A stretch of DNA of 64,000 nucleotides from Micromonospora sp. C28SCA-DRY-2 (lineage in GTDB: Bacteria; Actinomycetota; Actinomycetes; Mycobacteriales; Micromonosporaceae): NCBI RefSeq assembly GCF_030519475.1, contig NZ_JAUMKD010000011.1:1-64000 (forward strand). Reading direction: 5' to 3'. The notes under the pieces are model-generated. The model was not told the origin of the DNA, did no database searches, and saw only the letters and a list, made by a program, of their open reading frames with translations. Below are positions 49,242-62,919 of this stretch, piece after piece. A program made the translations under genes and the position numbers. How positions within the stretch are numbered: position 1 is the first letter of the stretch; every line of letters starts with the position of its first letter.

Positions 49242-51242
49242 CTATCCGGGTTGGTGCTGGCGGTGGCGCTGGCGGTCGGCGCCGCCGCGGCGGCCGACGC
49301 CCCCGCATCACCGTCCGTCCCGCCGGACGCCGTGCCGGTGGCCGCCGAGGCGGCCTGCGTGACCGACCCGGCCACCCCGAAACGGCAGCTGCGCGCCATG
49401 TGGATCGCCAGCGTGGCCAACATCGACTGGCCCAGCCGCACCGGGCTCACCCCGGCCGCCCAGCAGGCGGAGTACCGGTCCTGGCTCGACCTGGCCCAGC
49501 AGCGGCGGATGAACGCCGTCGTCGTGCAGATCCGCCCCGCCGCCGACGCGTTCTGGCCGTCGACGTACGAGCCGTGGTCGCAGTGGCTCACCGGCACCCA
49601 GGGCGGCAACCCCGGCTACGACCCGCTGGCCTTCATGGTGGCCGAGGCGCACGCCCGCAACCTGGAGTTCCACGCCTGGTTCAACCCGTACCGGGTGGCC
49701 AACCACACCGACCCGAGCAGGCTGACGGCCAGCCACCCGGCCCGCACCAACCCGGGGTGGGCCGTCGCCTACGGCGGCCACCTCTACTACAACCCGGGCA
49801 TCCCCGCCGTCCGCGCCTTCGTGCAGGACGCGATGATGGACGCGGTCCGCCGCTACGACATCGACGGCGTGCACTGGGACGACTACTTCTACCCATACCC
49901 GGTCAGCGGGGTGACCTTCCCCGACCAGGCCACCTTCGCCCAGTACGGCGGCGGCTTCAGCAGCATCGCCGACTGGCGGCGCAACAACGTCGACCTGCTG
50001 GTGCGGGAGATGGGCGCCCGGATCCGGGCGGCGAAGCCGTGGGTCAGGTTCGGCATCAGCCCGTTCGGCATCTGGCGCAACGCCGGCACCGACCCGCTCG
50101 GCTCGCGCACCACCGGCCTCCAGTCGTACGACGCGATCTACGCCGACACCCGCCGCTGGGTGCGCCAGGGCTGGGTCGACTACATCGCCCCGCAGATCTA
50201 CTGGCACATCGGCCACCCGGCGGCCGACTACGCGGAGCTGGTCCGCTGGTGGTCCGAGACGGTGACCGGCACCGACGTGCACCTGGTCGTGGGGCAGGCC
50301 ACCTACCGTGCCGGCGCGGCCGGGCAGGACGCGGCCTGGCAGGACCCGGCGGAGCTGACCGACCACCTGACCCTGAACCGCAGCCACCCGCGCGTGGTGG
50401 GCGACATCCACTTCAGCGCCAAGGACGTGCGCGCCGACCGGATCGGCGCCGTCACCCGGGTCGCCGGCGACCACTACCGCCGGCCCGCGCTGGCGCCGGC
50501 CGGGGTGGGCGGCGCGGCGCCCGCCGCACCCAACCTCACCTCGGCGGTACGCGGCACCGGCGGCGTGACCCTGACCTGGCAGCGCGGCGCCACCGGCAGC
50601 ACCGCCGCGTACGCCGTGTACCGGCTGCCCGGCGACGGCGCGGTGGACCCCTGCGACCTGGCCGACGCCCGGCACCTGCTCGGCACGGTCCGCGCCGCGG
50701 GCACCACCGGGACGTTCACCGACGCGACCGCGGGCGCCGGCTCGACGTACCGCTACCTGGTGACCGCGCTGGACCGGCTGCACCACGAGAGCCCGGCCAG
50801 CAACGCGCGGGTGGTCAGCGGCAGCGGCGGCACGTTCAGCGTGATCGTGGACAACGCCACCGCCGGTGGCTTCACCGCCGCCGGCAGCTGGGGCACGTCG
50901 TCGTACCTTCCGGCCCGGTACGGCGCCAACTACCGGTTCGCCGAGCCGCAGGCGGTCAGCGACCCGGCCTGGTTCACCGCGACGCTGCCCGCCGCCGGCT
51001 CCTACCGGGTCGAGGTCTGGTACCCGGCCGACCCCGGCTACAACAGCGCCACTCCCTACCTGGTGGCGACCGCGAACGGGACCGTGACCGTCCGGGTCGA
51101 CCAGCGCGGCGGCGGCGGGCAGTGGCGGGTGCTGGGCACCTACGACCTCGCCGCGGGCACCCGCCAGGTGGTCGGGGTCAGCCGCTGGACCAGCACCCAG
51201 GGGTACGTCGTCGCCGACGCCGTCCGGATCACCCGGCTCTGA
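49182..51242 (+). CDS. Secreted GHL10-type glycoside hydrolase with fibronectin-like and golvesin-like domains
   Basis: The 686-residue protein has a signal-like N-terminus (basic up to residue 23, then LVLAVALAVGAAAAADA), a GHL10/DUF187 TIM barrel (about 65-410; LRAMWIASVANIDWPS, VVVQIRPAADAFWPS, GVHWDDYFYPYP with acidic catalytic-type residues), a fibronectin-type region (about 440-545) and a golvesin C-terminal-like domain (about 550-686; FSVIVDNATAGGF to the end). It should act outside the cell on wall or other polysaccharide. The only start giving a charged signal is TTG 49182, inside a repeat shared with the GntR region, so the original 5' end may have been replaced. Confidence 0.82.
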   Translation: MRKTLTASKISFIRRDSGRFLSGLVLAVALAVGAAAAADAPASPSVPPDAVPVAAEAACVTDPATPKRQLRAMWIASVANIDWPSRTGLTPAAQQAEYRSWLDLAQQRRMNAVVVQIRPAADAFWPSTYEPWSQWLTGTQGGNPGYDPLAFMVAEAHARNLEFHAWFNPYRVANHTDPSRLTASHPARTNPGWAVAYGGHLYYNPGIPAVRAFVQDAMMDAVRRYDIDGVHWDDYFYPYPVSGVTFPDQATFAQYGGGFSSIADWRRNNVDLLVREMGARIRAAKPWVRFGISPFGIWRNAGTDPLGSRTTGLQSYDAIYADTRRWVRQGWVDYIAPQIYWHIGHPAADYAELVRWWSETVTGTDVHLVVGQATYRAGAAGQDAAWQDPAELTDHLTLNRSHPRVVGDIHFSAKDVRADRIGAVTRVAGDHYRRPALAPAGVGGAAPAAPNLTSAVRGTGGVTLTWQRGATGSTAAYAVYRLPGDGAVDPCDLADARHLLGTVRAAGTTGTFTDATAGAGSTYRYLVTALDRLHHESPASNARVVSGSGGTFSVIVDNATAGGFTAAGSWGTSSYLPARYGANYRFAEPQAVSDPAWFTATLPAAGSYRVEVWYPADPGYNSATPYLVATANGTVTVRVDQRGGGGQWRVLGTYDLAAGTRQVVGVSRWTSTQGYVVADAVRITRL

Positions 51243-51258
51243 GCGCGCGTCCGTCGGT

Positions 51259-51289
51259 CGCGCCCGCCCGGCAGGTCGGGGCGGGCGCG
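51259..51289. terminator. Bidirectional terminator between GHL10 and glgB
   Basis: CGCGCCCGCCC (51259-51269) pairs with GGGCGGGCGCG (51279-51289) around a 9-nt loop, between convergent stops. Confidence 0.65.
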
Positions 51290-51296
51290 CGCCGGT

Positions 51297-53386
51297 TCAG
51301 TCGCGGCGCAGCCAGAGCACGCCCAGCGGCGGCACCTGGAGCGCGGCGGAGGCCGGCATCCCGTGCCACGGCATGTCCTCGGCGTGCACCTCGCCCAGGT
51401 TGCCCACCCCCGACCCGCCGTAGTGGTGCGCGTCGGTGTTGAGCACCTCGGCCCAGGCGCCGCCGGACGGCAGCCCGACCCGGTAGTCCCGCAGCGGCCG
51501 GGCGGAGAAGTTCGCCACGCAGACCAGCGTGGAGCCGTCCGGGGCGATCCGGACGAACGACACGGTGTTGTTGGCGACGTCGTCACCGGCGATCCAGCGG
51601 AACCCGGCCGGCTCGGTGTCCTGCGCCCAGAGCGCCGGGGTGTCCCGGTAGACCGTGTTCAGGTCGCCGACCAGCCGCTGCACCCCGGCCCGGGCCGGGT
51701 CGTGCAGCAGGTACCAGTCCAGCCCGCGTTCCTCGCTCCACTCCCGGTCGTCGGCCAGCTCGCAGCCCATGAAGAGCAGTTGCTTGCCCGGGTGCGCCCA
51801 CATGTACGCCAGCAGCGCCCGCACGGTGGCCAACCGCTGCCAGGTGTCGCCGGGCATCTTCCCGGCCAGCGAGCCCTTGCCGTGCACCACCTCGTCGTGG
51901 CTGATCGGCAGCACGTAGTTCTCGCTCCACGCGTACGCCAGCGAGAAGGTGAGCTGGTGATGGTGGTGCTGCCGGTAGATCGGGTCCTTCGAGGTGTAGA
52001 GCAGGGTGTCGTGCATCCAGCCCATGTTCCACTTGAAGCCGAAGCCGAGCCCGCCGTCGGCGGTCGACCGGGTCACCCCCGGCCAGGCCGTCGACTCCTC
52101 GGCGACCATCAGCACCCCGGCGTGGTGCTTGTAGACGGTGGCGTTGACCTCCTGGAGGAAGGCGATCGCCTCCAGGTTCTCCCGGCCGCCGTGCACGTTC
52201 GGCGTCCACTGCCCCTCCTGGCGGGAGTAGTCCAGGTAGAGCATCGACGCGACCGCGTCCACCCGCAGCCCGTCGACGTGGAATTCGGTCAACCAGTAGA
52301 GCGCGTTGGCGACCAGGAAGTTGCGCACCTCCCGGCGGCCGAAGTCGAAGACGTACGTGCCCCAGTCGGGGTGCTCGCCCCGGCGCGGGTCGGGGTGCTC
52401 GTAGAGCGGCGTGCCGTCGAAGCGGGCCAGCGCCCACTCGTCCTTGGGGAAGTGCGCCGGCACCCAGTCCAGGATCACCCCGATCCCGGCGCCGTGCAGC
52501 CGGTCCACCAGGTACCGGAAGTCGTCCGGGTCGCCGAACCGGGAGGTGGGGGCGTAGTAGCCGGTGACCTGGTAGCCCCACGAGCCGCCGAACGGGTGCT
52601 CCATCACCGGCAGGAACTCCACGTGGGTGAAGCCCAGCTCGGTGACGTACGCGGTCAGCTCGTCGGCCAGCTCCCGGTAGCCCAGGCCGGGCCGCCAGGA
52701 GCCCAGGTGCACCTCGTAGACGCTCATCGGCTCCTGGTGCGGCCGGCGGGCGGCCCGCCGCTCCAGCCAGGCGGCGTCGGTCCACTCGTAGCGGGAGTGG
52801 TGCACCACCGAGGCGGTGGCCGGCGGCACCTCCGCGTACGCGGCGAACGGGTCGGCCTTGTCCCGCCACTGCCCGTCGGCGCCGTGCACCCGGTACTTGT
52901 AGCGGGCGCCGACCTGGACACCGGGCACGAACACCTCCCACACCCCGCTGGCGCCGAGCGAGCGCATCGGCCAGCCGTCGTCCGGGGCCCAGCCGGTGAA
53001 GTCGCCGACCACCCGCACCCCGCGTGCGTTCGGCGCCCAGACCGTGAAGGCGACCCCCTCGTCGAAGACGCGGGCGCCGAGCGCCTCCCAGAGCCGCTCG
53101 TGCCGGCCCTCGCCGATCAGGTGCAGGTCCAGCTCGCCCACGGTGGGCGGGTAACGGTACGGGTCGTCGTGGACGGTGCCGTCGACCTCCAGCCGGTAGT
53201 CGAGCACGCTGCCCGGCACGACGGCCTCGAAGACGCCCGCGTCGTGCACCCGCTTCATCGGGTGCCGCTCCTCGCCGACCAGGACGCTCACGTCGCCGGC
53301 GCCCCGGCGCAGGGTGCGGATGGTGGTCCGGCCGTCGGCCGGGTGGGCGCCGAGCACGGCGTGCGGGTCGTGCGTCGCGCCGCTGA

Positions 53387-53399
<13 letters not shown>
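51297..53399 (-). CDS. glgB: 1,4-alpha-glucan branching enzyme
   Basis: The 700-residue protein has two N-terminal CBM48-type domains and a GH13 barrel: FVEFLPVMEHP-type region I (HVEFLPVMEHPFGG), catalytic nucleophile in DGLRVDAVASMLYLDY, acid in VAEESTAWPGVT, and PISHDEVVHGKGS. It makes alpha-1,6 branches in glycogen or the GlgE-derived glucan. ATG 53399 overlaps the end of glgE by 13 bp, a normal glgE-glgB coupling. Upstream in-frame sequence belongs to glgE in another frame. Confidence 0.96.
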
Positions 53400-55483
<2,084 letters not shown>

Positions 55484-55640
55484 CGCTTCAACCTACTGCG
55501 GGAGATCGTCTCGCGCTCGGTCAAGCGTCTCCTTCCGGCCCGCGCGCGGACGCCACCACCGCCGGCCCACCTGCCCGGTGGACGGTGGCGGGACGCCCCG
55601 CGCGGTATCGGAGCCCGTGGCGGGCCGGAGCGGCCCGGAC

Positions 55641-56705
55641 CTAGACCCGGGTGACCCGGACGGCGTCCGCCACGACGTAGCCGGTGGCGTTGGTCCACCG
55701 GCTCACCGCGAGCAGGTTGCGGTCACCGGCGGCGAGCGGGAAGGTGCCGAGCGAGCGCCAGACGCCGCCGTTGGAGCGCTGGTCCACGTTGACCGTCTGG
55801 TTGCCCGCGGAGGTGACGACGACGTGCGGGGCCGCGCTGCTGTAACCCGGGTCGGCCGGGTGTCGTACCTCGATCCGGTAGTTCCCGGCCGCCGGGATGT
55901 CGACCTTGAACCAGGCGGCGTCGCTGGCGGGGGTGGGGGTGGCGAAGCGGTAGTCGGCGCCGTAGCGCTGGCTGGAGTAGGCCGAGGTTCCCCAGTTGGT
56001 GCTCGCCGTGAACCGCCCGGCGGTGGCGTTGTCCACGATCACGCTGAAGGTGGGCGGGTTCGGGCTGCCCAGCCCCAGGTAGGTGGCGATGCCGTCGGCG
56101 TGACCCCGGGCGATGGCGGTGATGAAGTCGGCCCGCTTGAGCAGGTTCGCGTCGGCGAGGGTGTCGATGAAGAGGTTCTCGGTGAGCACCGCGGGCATTG
56201 TCGTCTCGCGCAGCACGTGGAAGTTGGCGGTCTTCGGCCCCCGGTCGGTGACCGAACCGACCGACCGCATGGCGGCGAGCACCTTCGGGTGCACCGCGTT
56301 GTGCAGGTTCACGGTGGCGGCGTCCGCCGTCGGATACCGGTAGCTCTCGAAGCCGGTGCCGCCGCCGGAGTTGATGTGCACGCTCACGAAGAGGTTCGCG
56401 CCCCAGGCGTTGGCGTCGTCGGTGCGGTAGGCCAGGCTGCGGGTGATGTCGGTCGTCCGGGACATGCGGACGTCCACGGCCCAGTTGGCCTGCAGGATGG
56501 TGCGCAGTTGCAGGGAGATGTCGAGCGTCAGGGCCTTCTCCTGCAGCCCGTTGCCGACCGCCCCGGGGTCGGTGCCGCCGTGGCCCGGGTCGATGTAGAC
56601 CTTGGGCGACGCGGCCTGCGCGCGGCCGCCGAGGAGGGGGACGGCCGCGGCGCCGGCGAGGGCCGCGAGCAGGGTACGTCGCCGCAGCGCCGAGTCATCG
56701 AACAT
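55641..56705 (-). CDS. Secreted N-acetylmuramoyl-L-alanine amidase with golvesin-like C-terminal domain
   Basis: The 354-residue protein has a Tat-type signal (LRRRTLLAALAG, cleavage after GRAQA), an Amidase_3 domain (about 32-205; YIDPGHGGTDPGAVG, the zinc Glu in LQEKALTLDI, His in FVSVHINSGG, catalytic Glu in AVLTENLFIDT) and a golvesin-like domain (about 220-354; FSVIVDNATAGRF to VVADAVRVTRV). It cleaves the amide between MurNAc and the stem peptide. ATG 56705 was chosen because the signal begins there, with GAGG ahead; a less GC-rich region with a TATATT box lies upstream (about 56745). Confidence 0.9.
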   Translation of the reverse strand: MFDDSALRRRTLLAALAGAAAVPLLGGRAQAASPKVYIDPGHGGTDPGAVGNGLQEKALTLDISLQLRTILQANWAVDVRMSRTTDITRSLAYRTDDANAWGANLFVSVHINSGGGTGFESYRYPTADAATVNLHNAVHPKVLAAMRSVGSVTDRGPKTANFHVLRETTMPAVLTENLFIDTLADANLLKRADFITAIARGHADGIATYLGLGSPNPPTFSVIVDNATAGRFTASTNWGTSAYSSQRYGADYRFATPTPASDAAWFKVDIPAAGNYRIEVRHPADPGYSSAAPHVVVTSAGNQTVNVDQRSNGGVWRSLGTFPLAAGDRNLLAVSRWTNATGYVVADAVRVTRV

Positions 56706-56829
56706 GTGCACCTCGCTTGGGGAATCAGCAAAGATCAACGACTCCCAAAATATAGCGGAGCGTCGATGCACATGAAAGATGTCTACGTGTTCGGATCTAA
56801 TGGTCGAAGGTTTCCGTCCAACCGACCCC

Positions 56830-58047
56830 TCAGCCGGCGGCGCCCACCGACCGGTACACCTCCAGCGTCCGCCGGGCCACGGTGTCCCAGGAGAAGTGCT
56901 CCACCGCCCGGCGCCGGCCGGCCCGGCCGAACTCGGCGGCCCGCTCCGGGTCGGCCAGCACCTCGTTGATCCGGGCCGCCAGGTCGGCGACGAAGGCCTC
57001 CGGGTTCAGCGGTCGGCCGGAACCGTCGGTGGCCTGCTCGATCGGCACCAGCAGCCCGGTCTCGCCGTCGGCGACCACCTCCGGGATGCCGCCGGTGGCG
57101 GTCGCCACCACGGCGGTCTCGCAGGCCATCGCCTCCAGGTTGACGATGCCCATCGGCTCGTAGACCGACGGGCAGACGAAGACGGTGGCGTGCGTGAGCA
57201 CCTGGATCACCTCGTGCTTGGGCAGCATCTCGGCCACCCAGACCACCCCCGAGCGGGTGGCCCGCAGCTCGTGCACCAGGTTCTCCACCTCGACGGCGAT
57301 CTCCGGGGTGTCCGGCGCGCCGGCGAGCAGCACGAGCTGGGTGTCCGGCGGCAGCGACCGGGCCGCCCGCAGCAGGTACGGTAGCCCCTTCTGCCGGGTG
57401 ATCCGGCCGACGTACACCACGCTCGGCCGGGCCGGGTCGATGCCGAGCCGGTCCACCACGTCGGTGCCCGGGTCCGGCGCGTACTGCCCGGTGTCGATGC
57501 CGTTGTGCACCACCCGGACCCGCTCCGGGTCCACCGCCGGGTACGCGGCCAGCACGTCGCGGCGCATCCCCGCGCTGACCGCGATCACCGCGTCGGCGGC
57601 CTCCACCGCCGTCCGCTCGCACCAGGAGGAGAGCGCGTAGCCGCCGCCGAGCTGCTCGGCCTTCCACGGCCGCAGCGGCTCCAGGCTGTGCGCGGTGACC
57701 ACGTGCGGCACCCCGTACAGCAGCTTCGCGGTGTGCCCCGCCAGGTTGGCGTACCAGGTGTGGCTGTGCACCACGTCGGTGCCGGCGCAGCCGGCCGCCA
57801 TCTCCAGGTCGACCCCCATGGTGCGCAGCGCGGCGTTCGCGCCGGTCAGCCCGAACGGCTCGGCGTACGCGGTGACGCCCGGCTCGGTGCGCGGCGCGCC
57901 GAAGCAGTGCACCCGCACCTCGGCCAGCCGGCGCAGCTCCCGGGCCAGGTACTCGACGTGCACCCCGGCCCCGCCGTACACCTCCGGCGGGTACTCCCGG
58001 GTGAGCAGGTCGACGCGCAGCTGAGGGGTGTCGGTCACCCCCCGCAC
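56830..58047 (-). CDS. glgM: GT4 maltose-1-phosphate synthase/glycogen synthase (GlgM/GlgA type)
   Basis: The 405-residue GT-B enzyme of family GT4 has REYPPEVYGGAGVHVEYLAREL, the VVHSHTWYANLAGH region, YVGRITRQKGLPYLL, and the donor motif SVYEPMGIVNLEAMACE. In actinobacteria this group (Rv1212c-like) is mainly GlgM, joining ADP-glucose to glucose-1-phosphate to make maltose-1-phosphate for GlgE; it was long annotated GlgA. The start is GTG 58047, or GTG 58038 nine bases later. It is divergent from glgC with a short 62-bp region. Confidence 0.9.
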   Translation of the reverse strand: MRGVTDTPQLRVDLLTREYPPEVYGGAGVHVEYLARELRRLAEVRVHCFGAPRTEPGVTAYAEPFGLTGANAALRTMGVDLEMAAGCAGTDVVHSHTWYANLAGHTAKLLYGVPHVVTAHSLEPLRPWKAEQLGGGYALSSWCERTAVEAADAVIAVSAGMRRDVLAAYPAVDPERVRVVHNGIDTGQYAPDPGTDVVDRLGIDPARPSVVYVGRITRQKGLPYLLRAARSLPPDTQLVLLAGAPDTPEIAVEVENLVHELRATRSGVVWVAEMLPKHEVIQVLTHATVFVCPSVYEPMGIVNLEAMACETAVVATATGGIPEVVADGETGLLVPIEQATDGSGRPLNPEAFVADLAARINEVLADPERAAEFGRAGRRRAVEHFSWDTVARRTLEVYRSVGAAG

Positions 58048-58109
58048 CCTAGTGCAGAAGAGTGCCCGTACGAGTGGTGAAGTGCGACGCGGATGGATAG
58101 CGTCGGAGC

Positions 58110-59342
58110 ATGGCTGACAAGGTGCTCGCGATCGTCCTGGCCGGCGGGGAGGGCAAGCGCCTGATGCCGCTCACCACGGACCGGGCGAAGCCGGCCGTCC
58201 CCTTCGGGGGGATGTACCGCATGGTCGACTTCGTCCTCTCCAACCTGGCCAACGCCGGCTACCTCAAGATCGTGGTGCTGACCCAGTACAAGTCGCACTC
58301 GCTCGACCGGCACATCACCAAGACCTGGCGGATGTCCACCCTGCTGGGCAACTACGTGACCCCGGTGCCGGCGCAGCAGCGCCGCGGCCCCTGGTGGTTC
58401 GCCGGCTCGGCCGACGCGATCTACCAGAGCTTCAACCTGATCCACGACGAGCAGCCCGACTACGTGATCGTCTTCGGCGCCGACCACATCTACCGGATGG
58501 ACCCGCGGCAGATGGTGGAGGACCACATCGCCTCCGGCGCCGGGGTCACCGTGGCCGGCATCCGGCAGCCGTTGGCGATGGCCGACCAGTTCGGGGTGAT
58601 CGAGGTCGGCGAGGACGGCCGGCGGATCCGGGCGTTCCGCGAGAAGCCCACCGACGCGGTCGGCCTGCCCGACGCCCCCGACCAGATCTACGCCTCGATG
58701 GGCAACTACGTCTTCACCACCAAGGCGCTCTGCGACGCCGTCGAGCGCGACGCGGAGGACAAGTCCAGCAAGCACGACATGGGCGGCAGCATCATCCCGA
58801 TGCTGGTCGAACGCGGCGAGGCGAACGTCTACGACTTCCGCGACAACGAGGTGCCGGGCAGCACCGACCGGGACCGCGGCTACTGGCGCGACGTGGGGAC
58901 GCTCGACTCGTTCTACGACGCGCACATGGATCTGATCAACGTGCACCCGGTGTTCAACCTCTACAACTTCGAGTGGCCGATCTACACCGCGCAGCCACCG
59001 TTCCCGCCGGCCAAGTTCGTGCACCAGTGGGGCGAGCGGGTCGGCCGGGCGGTCGCCTCGATGGTGTCGCCCGGCGCGGTGATCTCCGGCTCGCTGGTGG
59101 AGAACTCGGTCGTCTCGCCGAAGGTGAAGGTGCACTCCTGGGCGCACGTCGACGGCTCGGTGCTGATGGAGGGCGTCGAGATCGGCCGGCACGCCGTGGT
59201 CCGCCGGGCCATCCTCGACAAGAACGTGTTCGTGCCCGAGGGGGCCGAGATCGGCGTCGACCTGGAGAAGGACCGGCAGCGCTACACCGTGTCCGACAAC
59301 GGCGTCGTGGTGATCGGCAAGGGCCAGCGGGTCGAGCTGTGA
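58110..59342 (+). CDS. glgC: Glucose-1-phosphate adenylyltransferase
   Basis: The 410-residue protein has the pyrophosphorylase signature LAGGEGKRLMPLTTDRAKPA, FGGMYRMVDFVLSN, YVIVFGADHIYRMD and a C-terminal left-handed helix domain (VISGSLVENSVVSPKV). It makes ADP-glucose from ATP and glucose-1-phosphate, the donor for GlgM. A TAGCGT box (58098-58103) ends 6 nt before the ATG, so the mRNA may be nearly leaderless. It is followed by pgm in the same direction, 74 bp away. Confidence 0.96.
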   Translation: MADKVLAIVLAGGEGKRLMPLTTDRAKPAVPFGGMYRMVDFVLSNLANAGYLKIVVLTQYKSHSLDRHITKTWRMSTLLGNYVTPVPAQQRRGPWWFAGSADAIYQSFNLIHDEQPDYVIVFGADHIYRMDPRQMVEDHIASGAGVTVAGIRQPLAMADQFGVIEVGEDGRRIRAFREKPTDAVGLPDAPDQIYASMGNYVFTTKALCDAVERDAEDKSSKHDMGGSIIPMLVERGEANVYDFRDNEVPGSTDRDRGYWRDVGTLDSFYDAHMDLINVHPVFNLYNFEWPIYTAQPPFPPAKFVHQWGERVGRAVASMVSPGAVISGSLVENSVVSPKVKVHSWAHVDGSVLMEGVEIGRHAVVRRAILDKNVFVPEGAEIGVDLEKDRQRYTVSDNGVVVIGKGQRVEL

Positions 59343-59416
59343 GGCACCGCCACGTGTGACCCCGCCCGACCGAGGGAAAGAGTCAGCGTCCGTCCCTGCC
59401 TGAGGAGGTTGCCGCA

Positions 59417-61060
<1,644 letters not shown>

Positions 61061-61076
61061 GCCGCCCCGGCCCGGT

Positions 61077-62006
61077 TCAGCGCGGCGGCGGCAGTTCCCG
61101 GCGGTTGAGCTGCTGGCGCAGGTTCTCGGGAAGCAGCTCGCGCAGCTGCTCGGGGAGCAGCGGGAGATCCAGCAGGCTCAGCTTGAGCTGGTTGCGCTCC
61201 TGGTAGCGGCGCGGGTCCAGGCGGACGACCAGGCCGGCGTCCCGGCGGTAGCGCACCTGCACCGAACCCTCGGTCGCGGCGTCCCGGAGGATCACGCCGT
61301 CCATCTCGACGGCGACCGGCCCGGAGCCCGGACGCAGGTCCAGCCGGATGGTCTCCTCCGGGGAGAGCACCACCGAGCGGGAGATCCCGGCCATCGGCGC
61401 GGAGGGGGTGACCACCACCGCGTCGGTGGCGGGGGAGATCAGCGGTCCGCCAGCGGCGTAGCTGTACGCGGTCGACCCGGTCGGGGTGCTCACCACCAGC
61501 GCGTCGCAGCGGTAGTAGCCGTACTGCTGCCCGTCGACGGAGAGGGTGGCGTTGACGAAGCCGGCGCCGGGCTGGCGGACCAGCGCGATGTCGTTGAACG
61601 CGACCACGTCGTCGCCGCACACGTCGCAGGCCAGGCAGCTGTGCCGCTCGACGGTGAAGTCCTTGTTCGCCAGCCGGTCCAGCGCCCGCGGCAGGTCCGG
61701 CGGCTCCACCTCCACCAGGAAGCCCAGCTTGCCGACGTGCACGCCGAGCACGGGCTTCGGGTCGCGCACCGCGGAGCGCAGCGCGCCGAGCATGGTGCCG
61801 TCGCCGCCGATGGCGATCAGGGCGCTCGACGCGGCGGCCACCTCCGCGGCCGGCAGCGGCTCGGCCATCGCCGGCACCCGGTGCCGGTCCTCGGCGCGTA
61901 CCGCCAGGCCCATCCCGTGCCGGGCCGCCCACTCGGCGACGATGCCGACCACCTCGGAGACGTCCCGGGTGGGGTGCAGCACCAGCCCGAGCCGGATCCG
62001 TTCCAT
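61077..62006 (-). CDS. nadK: NAD kinase
   Basis: The 309-residue protein has the NAD kinase motifs GGDGT (67-71), LGVHVGKLGFL, the conserved NDIAL, and STPTGSTAYSYAAGGPL. It phosphorylates NAD to NADP using ATP or polyphosphate. ATG 62006 begins the conserved sequence. The C-terminus is about 30 residues longer than minimal family members and rich in Leu/Arg. No operon partner is visible. Confidence 0.93.
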   Translation of the reverse strand: MERIRLGLVLHPTRDVSEVVGIVAEWAARHGMGLAVRAEDRHRVPAMAEPLPAAEVAAASSALIAIGGDGTMLGALRSAVRDPKPVLGVHVGKLGFLVEVEPPDLPRALDRLANKDFTVERHSCLACDVCGDDVVAFNDIALVRQPGAGFVNATLSVDGQQYGYYRCDALVVSTPTGSTAYSYAAGGPLISPATDAVVVTPSAPMAGISRSVVLSPEETIRLDLRPGSGPVAVEMDGVILRDAATEGSVQVRYRRDAGLVVRLDPRRYQERNQLKLSLLDLPLLPEQLRELLPENLRQQLNRRELPPPR

Positions 62007-62190
62007 GCCTCCACCTCACCACATTCCGGACGCCCGGAACGGCCGTACCGGCGGGAGCGACGGCGGTCGGCGAACCAGCGGGTGAATCGTGTTCGCGCTG
62101 CTCAACCGGGCTTTTTGCGTACCTTGAGCAGGTTGGGCTCGTTGAACGGCGATGGAAGGCGTCACGGGACGAGCGGAGGGGCGAGGGGCG

Positions 62191-62919
62191 ATGCACGTCG
62201 TGATCATGGCCGGCGGCGCGGGGGTGCGACTGCGTCCGTTCACCTCGACGCTACCGAAGCCGCTGGTGCCGATCGGGGAGAGCTACGCCATCCTGGAGAT
62301 CATCCTGCACCAGTTGGCGGCCCATGGCTTCACCCACGTCACCCTGGCCATCAACCACCTCGGCTCGTTGATCCGCGCGTTCGTCGGCGACGGATCCCGG
62401 TTCAACCTGACAGTGGAGTACGTCGAGGAGCGGCAGCCGCTGTCCACCATCGGGCCGCTGTTCGGCATCCGGGACCGGCTGCCGGAGCACTTCCTCGTGA
62501 TGAACGGTGACGTCCTCACCAATCTGGACTACGCCGACCTGCTGGCCACCCATCGGGATTCCGGCGCACCGCTGACCGTCGCCACCTACCGGCGCACCGT
62601 GAAGATCGATTTCGGGGTGCTGGAGACCGAGGGCGACAAGGTCACCTCCTTCTCCGAGAAACCCGTCCTGCACTACCGGGTCAGCATGGGGGTCTACGGG
62701 CTCTCCCGGAGCACCATCGCGTCCTATCCGGTGGGCCAGCCCTTCGGGTTCGACCAGCTCGTCCTGGACCTCCTCGGCAGGGGCCAGCCGCCGGCGGGCT
62801 ACGAGTTCGACGGCTACTGGCTGGACATCGGCCGGCCCGAGGACTACGACGAGGCCAACCGGGCCTTCCCCGACGTGGCGCCGATGCTGCTGCCCGTCGG
62901 TACGCCGTCACCGGCATGA
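62191..62919 (+). CDS. Sugar-phosphate nucleotidyltransferase
   Basis: The 242-residue protein has the N-terminal signature MAGGAGVRLRPFTSTLPKPLVPIG, the acidic metal motif FLVMNGDVLTNLD and the C-terminal GYWLDIGRPEDYDEAN of glucose/mannose-1-phosphate-type nucleotidyltransferases. No C-terminal helix domain is present. It likely charges a hexose-1-phosphate with NTP in the cytosol. ATG 62191 with GAGGGG upstream is preferred over ATG 62152. It overlaps the next gene by 4 bp (ATGA), starting a sugar cluster that continues beyond the window. Confidence 0.88.
   Translation: MHVVIMAGGAGVRLRPFTSTLPKPLVPIGESYAILEIILHQLAAHGFTHVTLAINHLGSLIRAFVGDGSRFNLTVEYVEERQPLSTIGPLFGIRDRLPEHFLVMNGDVLTNLDYADLLATHRDSGAPLTVATYRRTVKIDFGVLETEGDKVTSFSEKPVLHYRVSMGVYGLSRSTIASYPVGQPFGFDQLVLDLLGRGQPPAGYEFDGYWLDIGRPEDYDEANRAFPDVAPMLLPVGTPSPA

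Noticed and set aside
48126..49260. A complete integrative element or insertion sequence
   Set aside because: Mini-GntR genes and repeats hint at mobility, but no integrase, transposase, attachment site in a tRNA or replication gene is visible.
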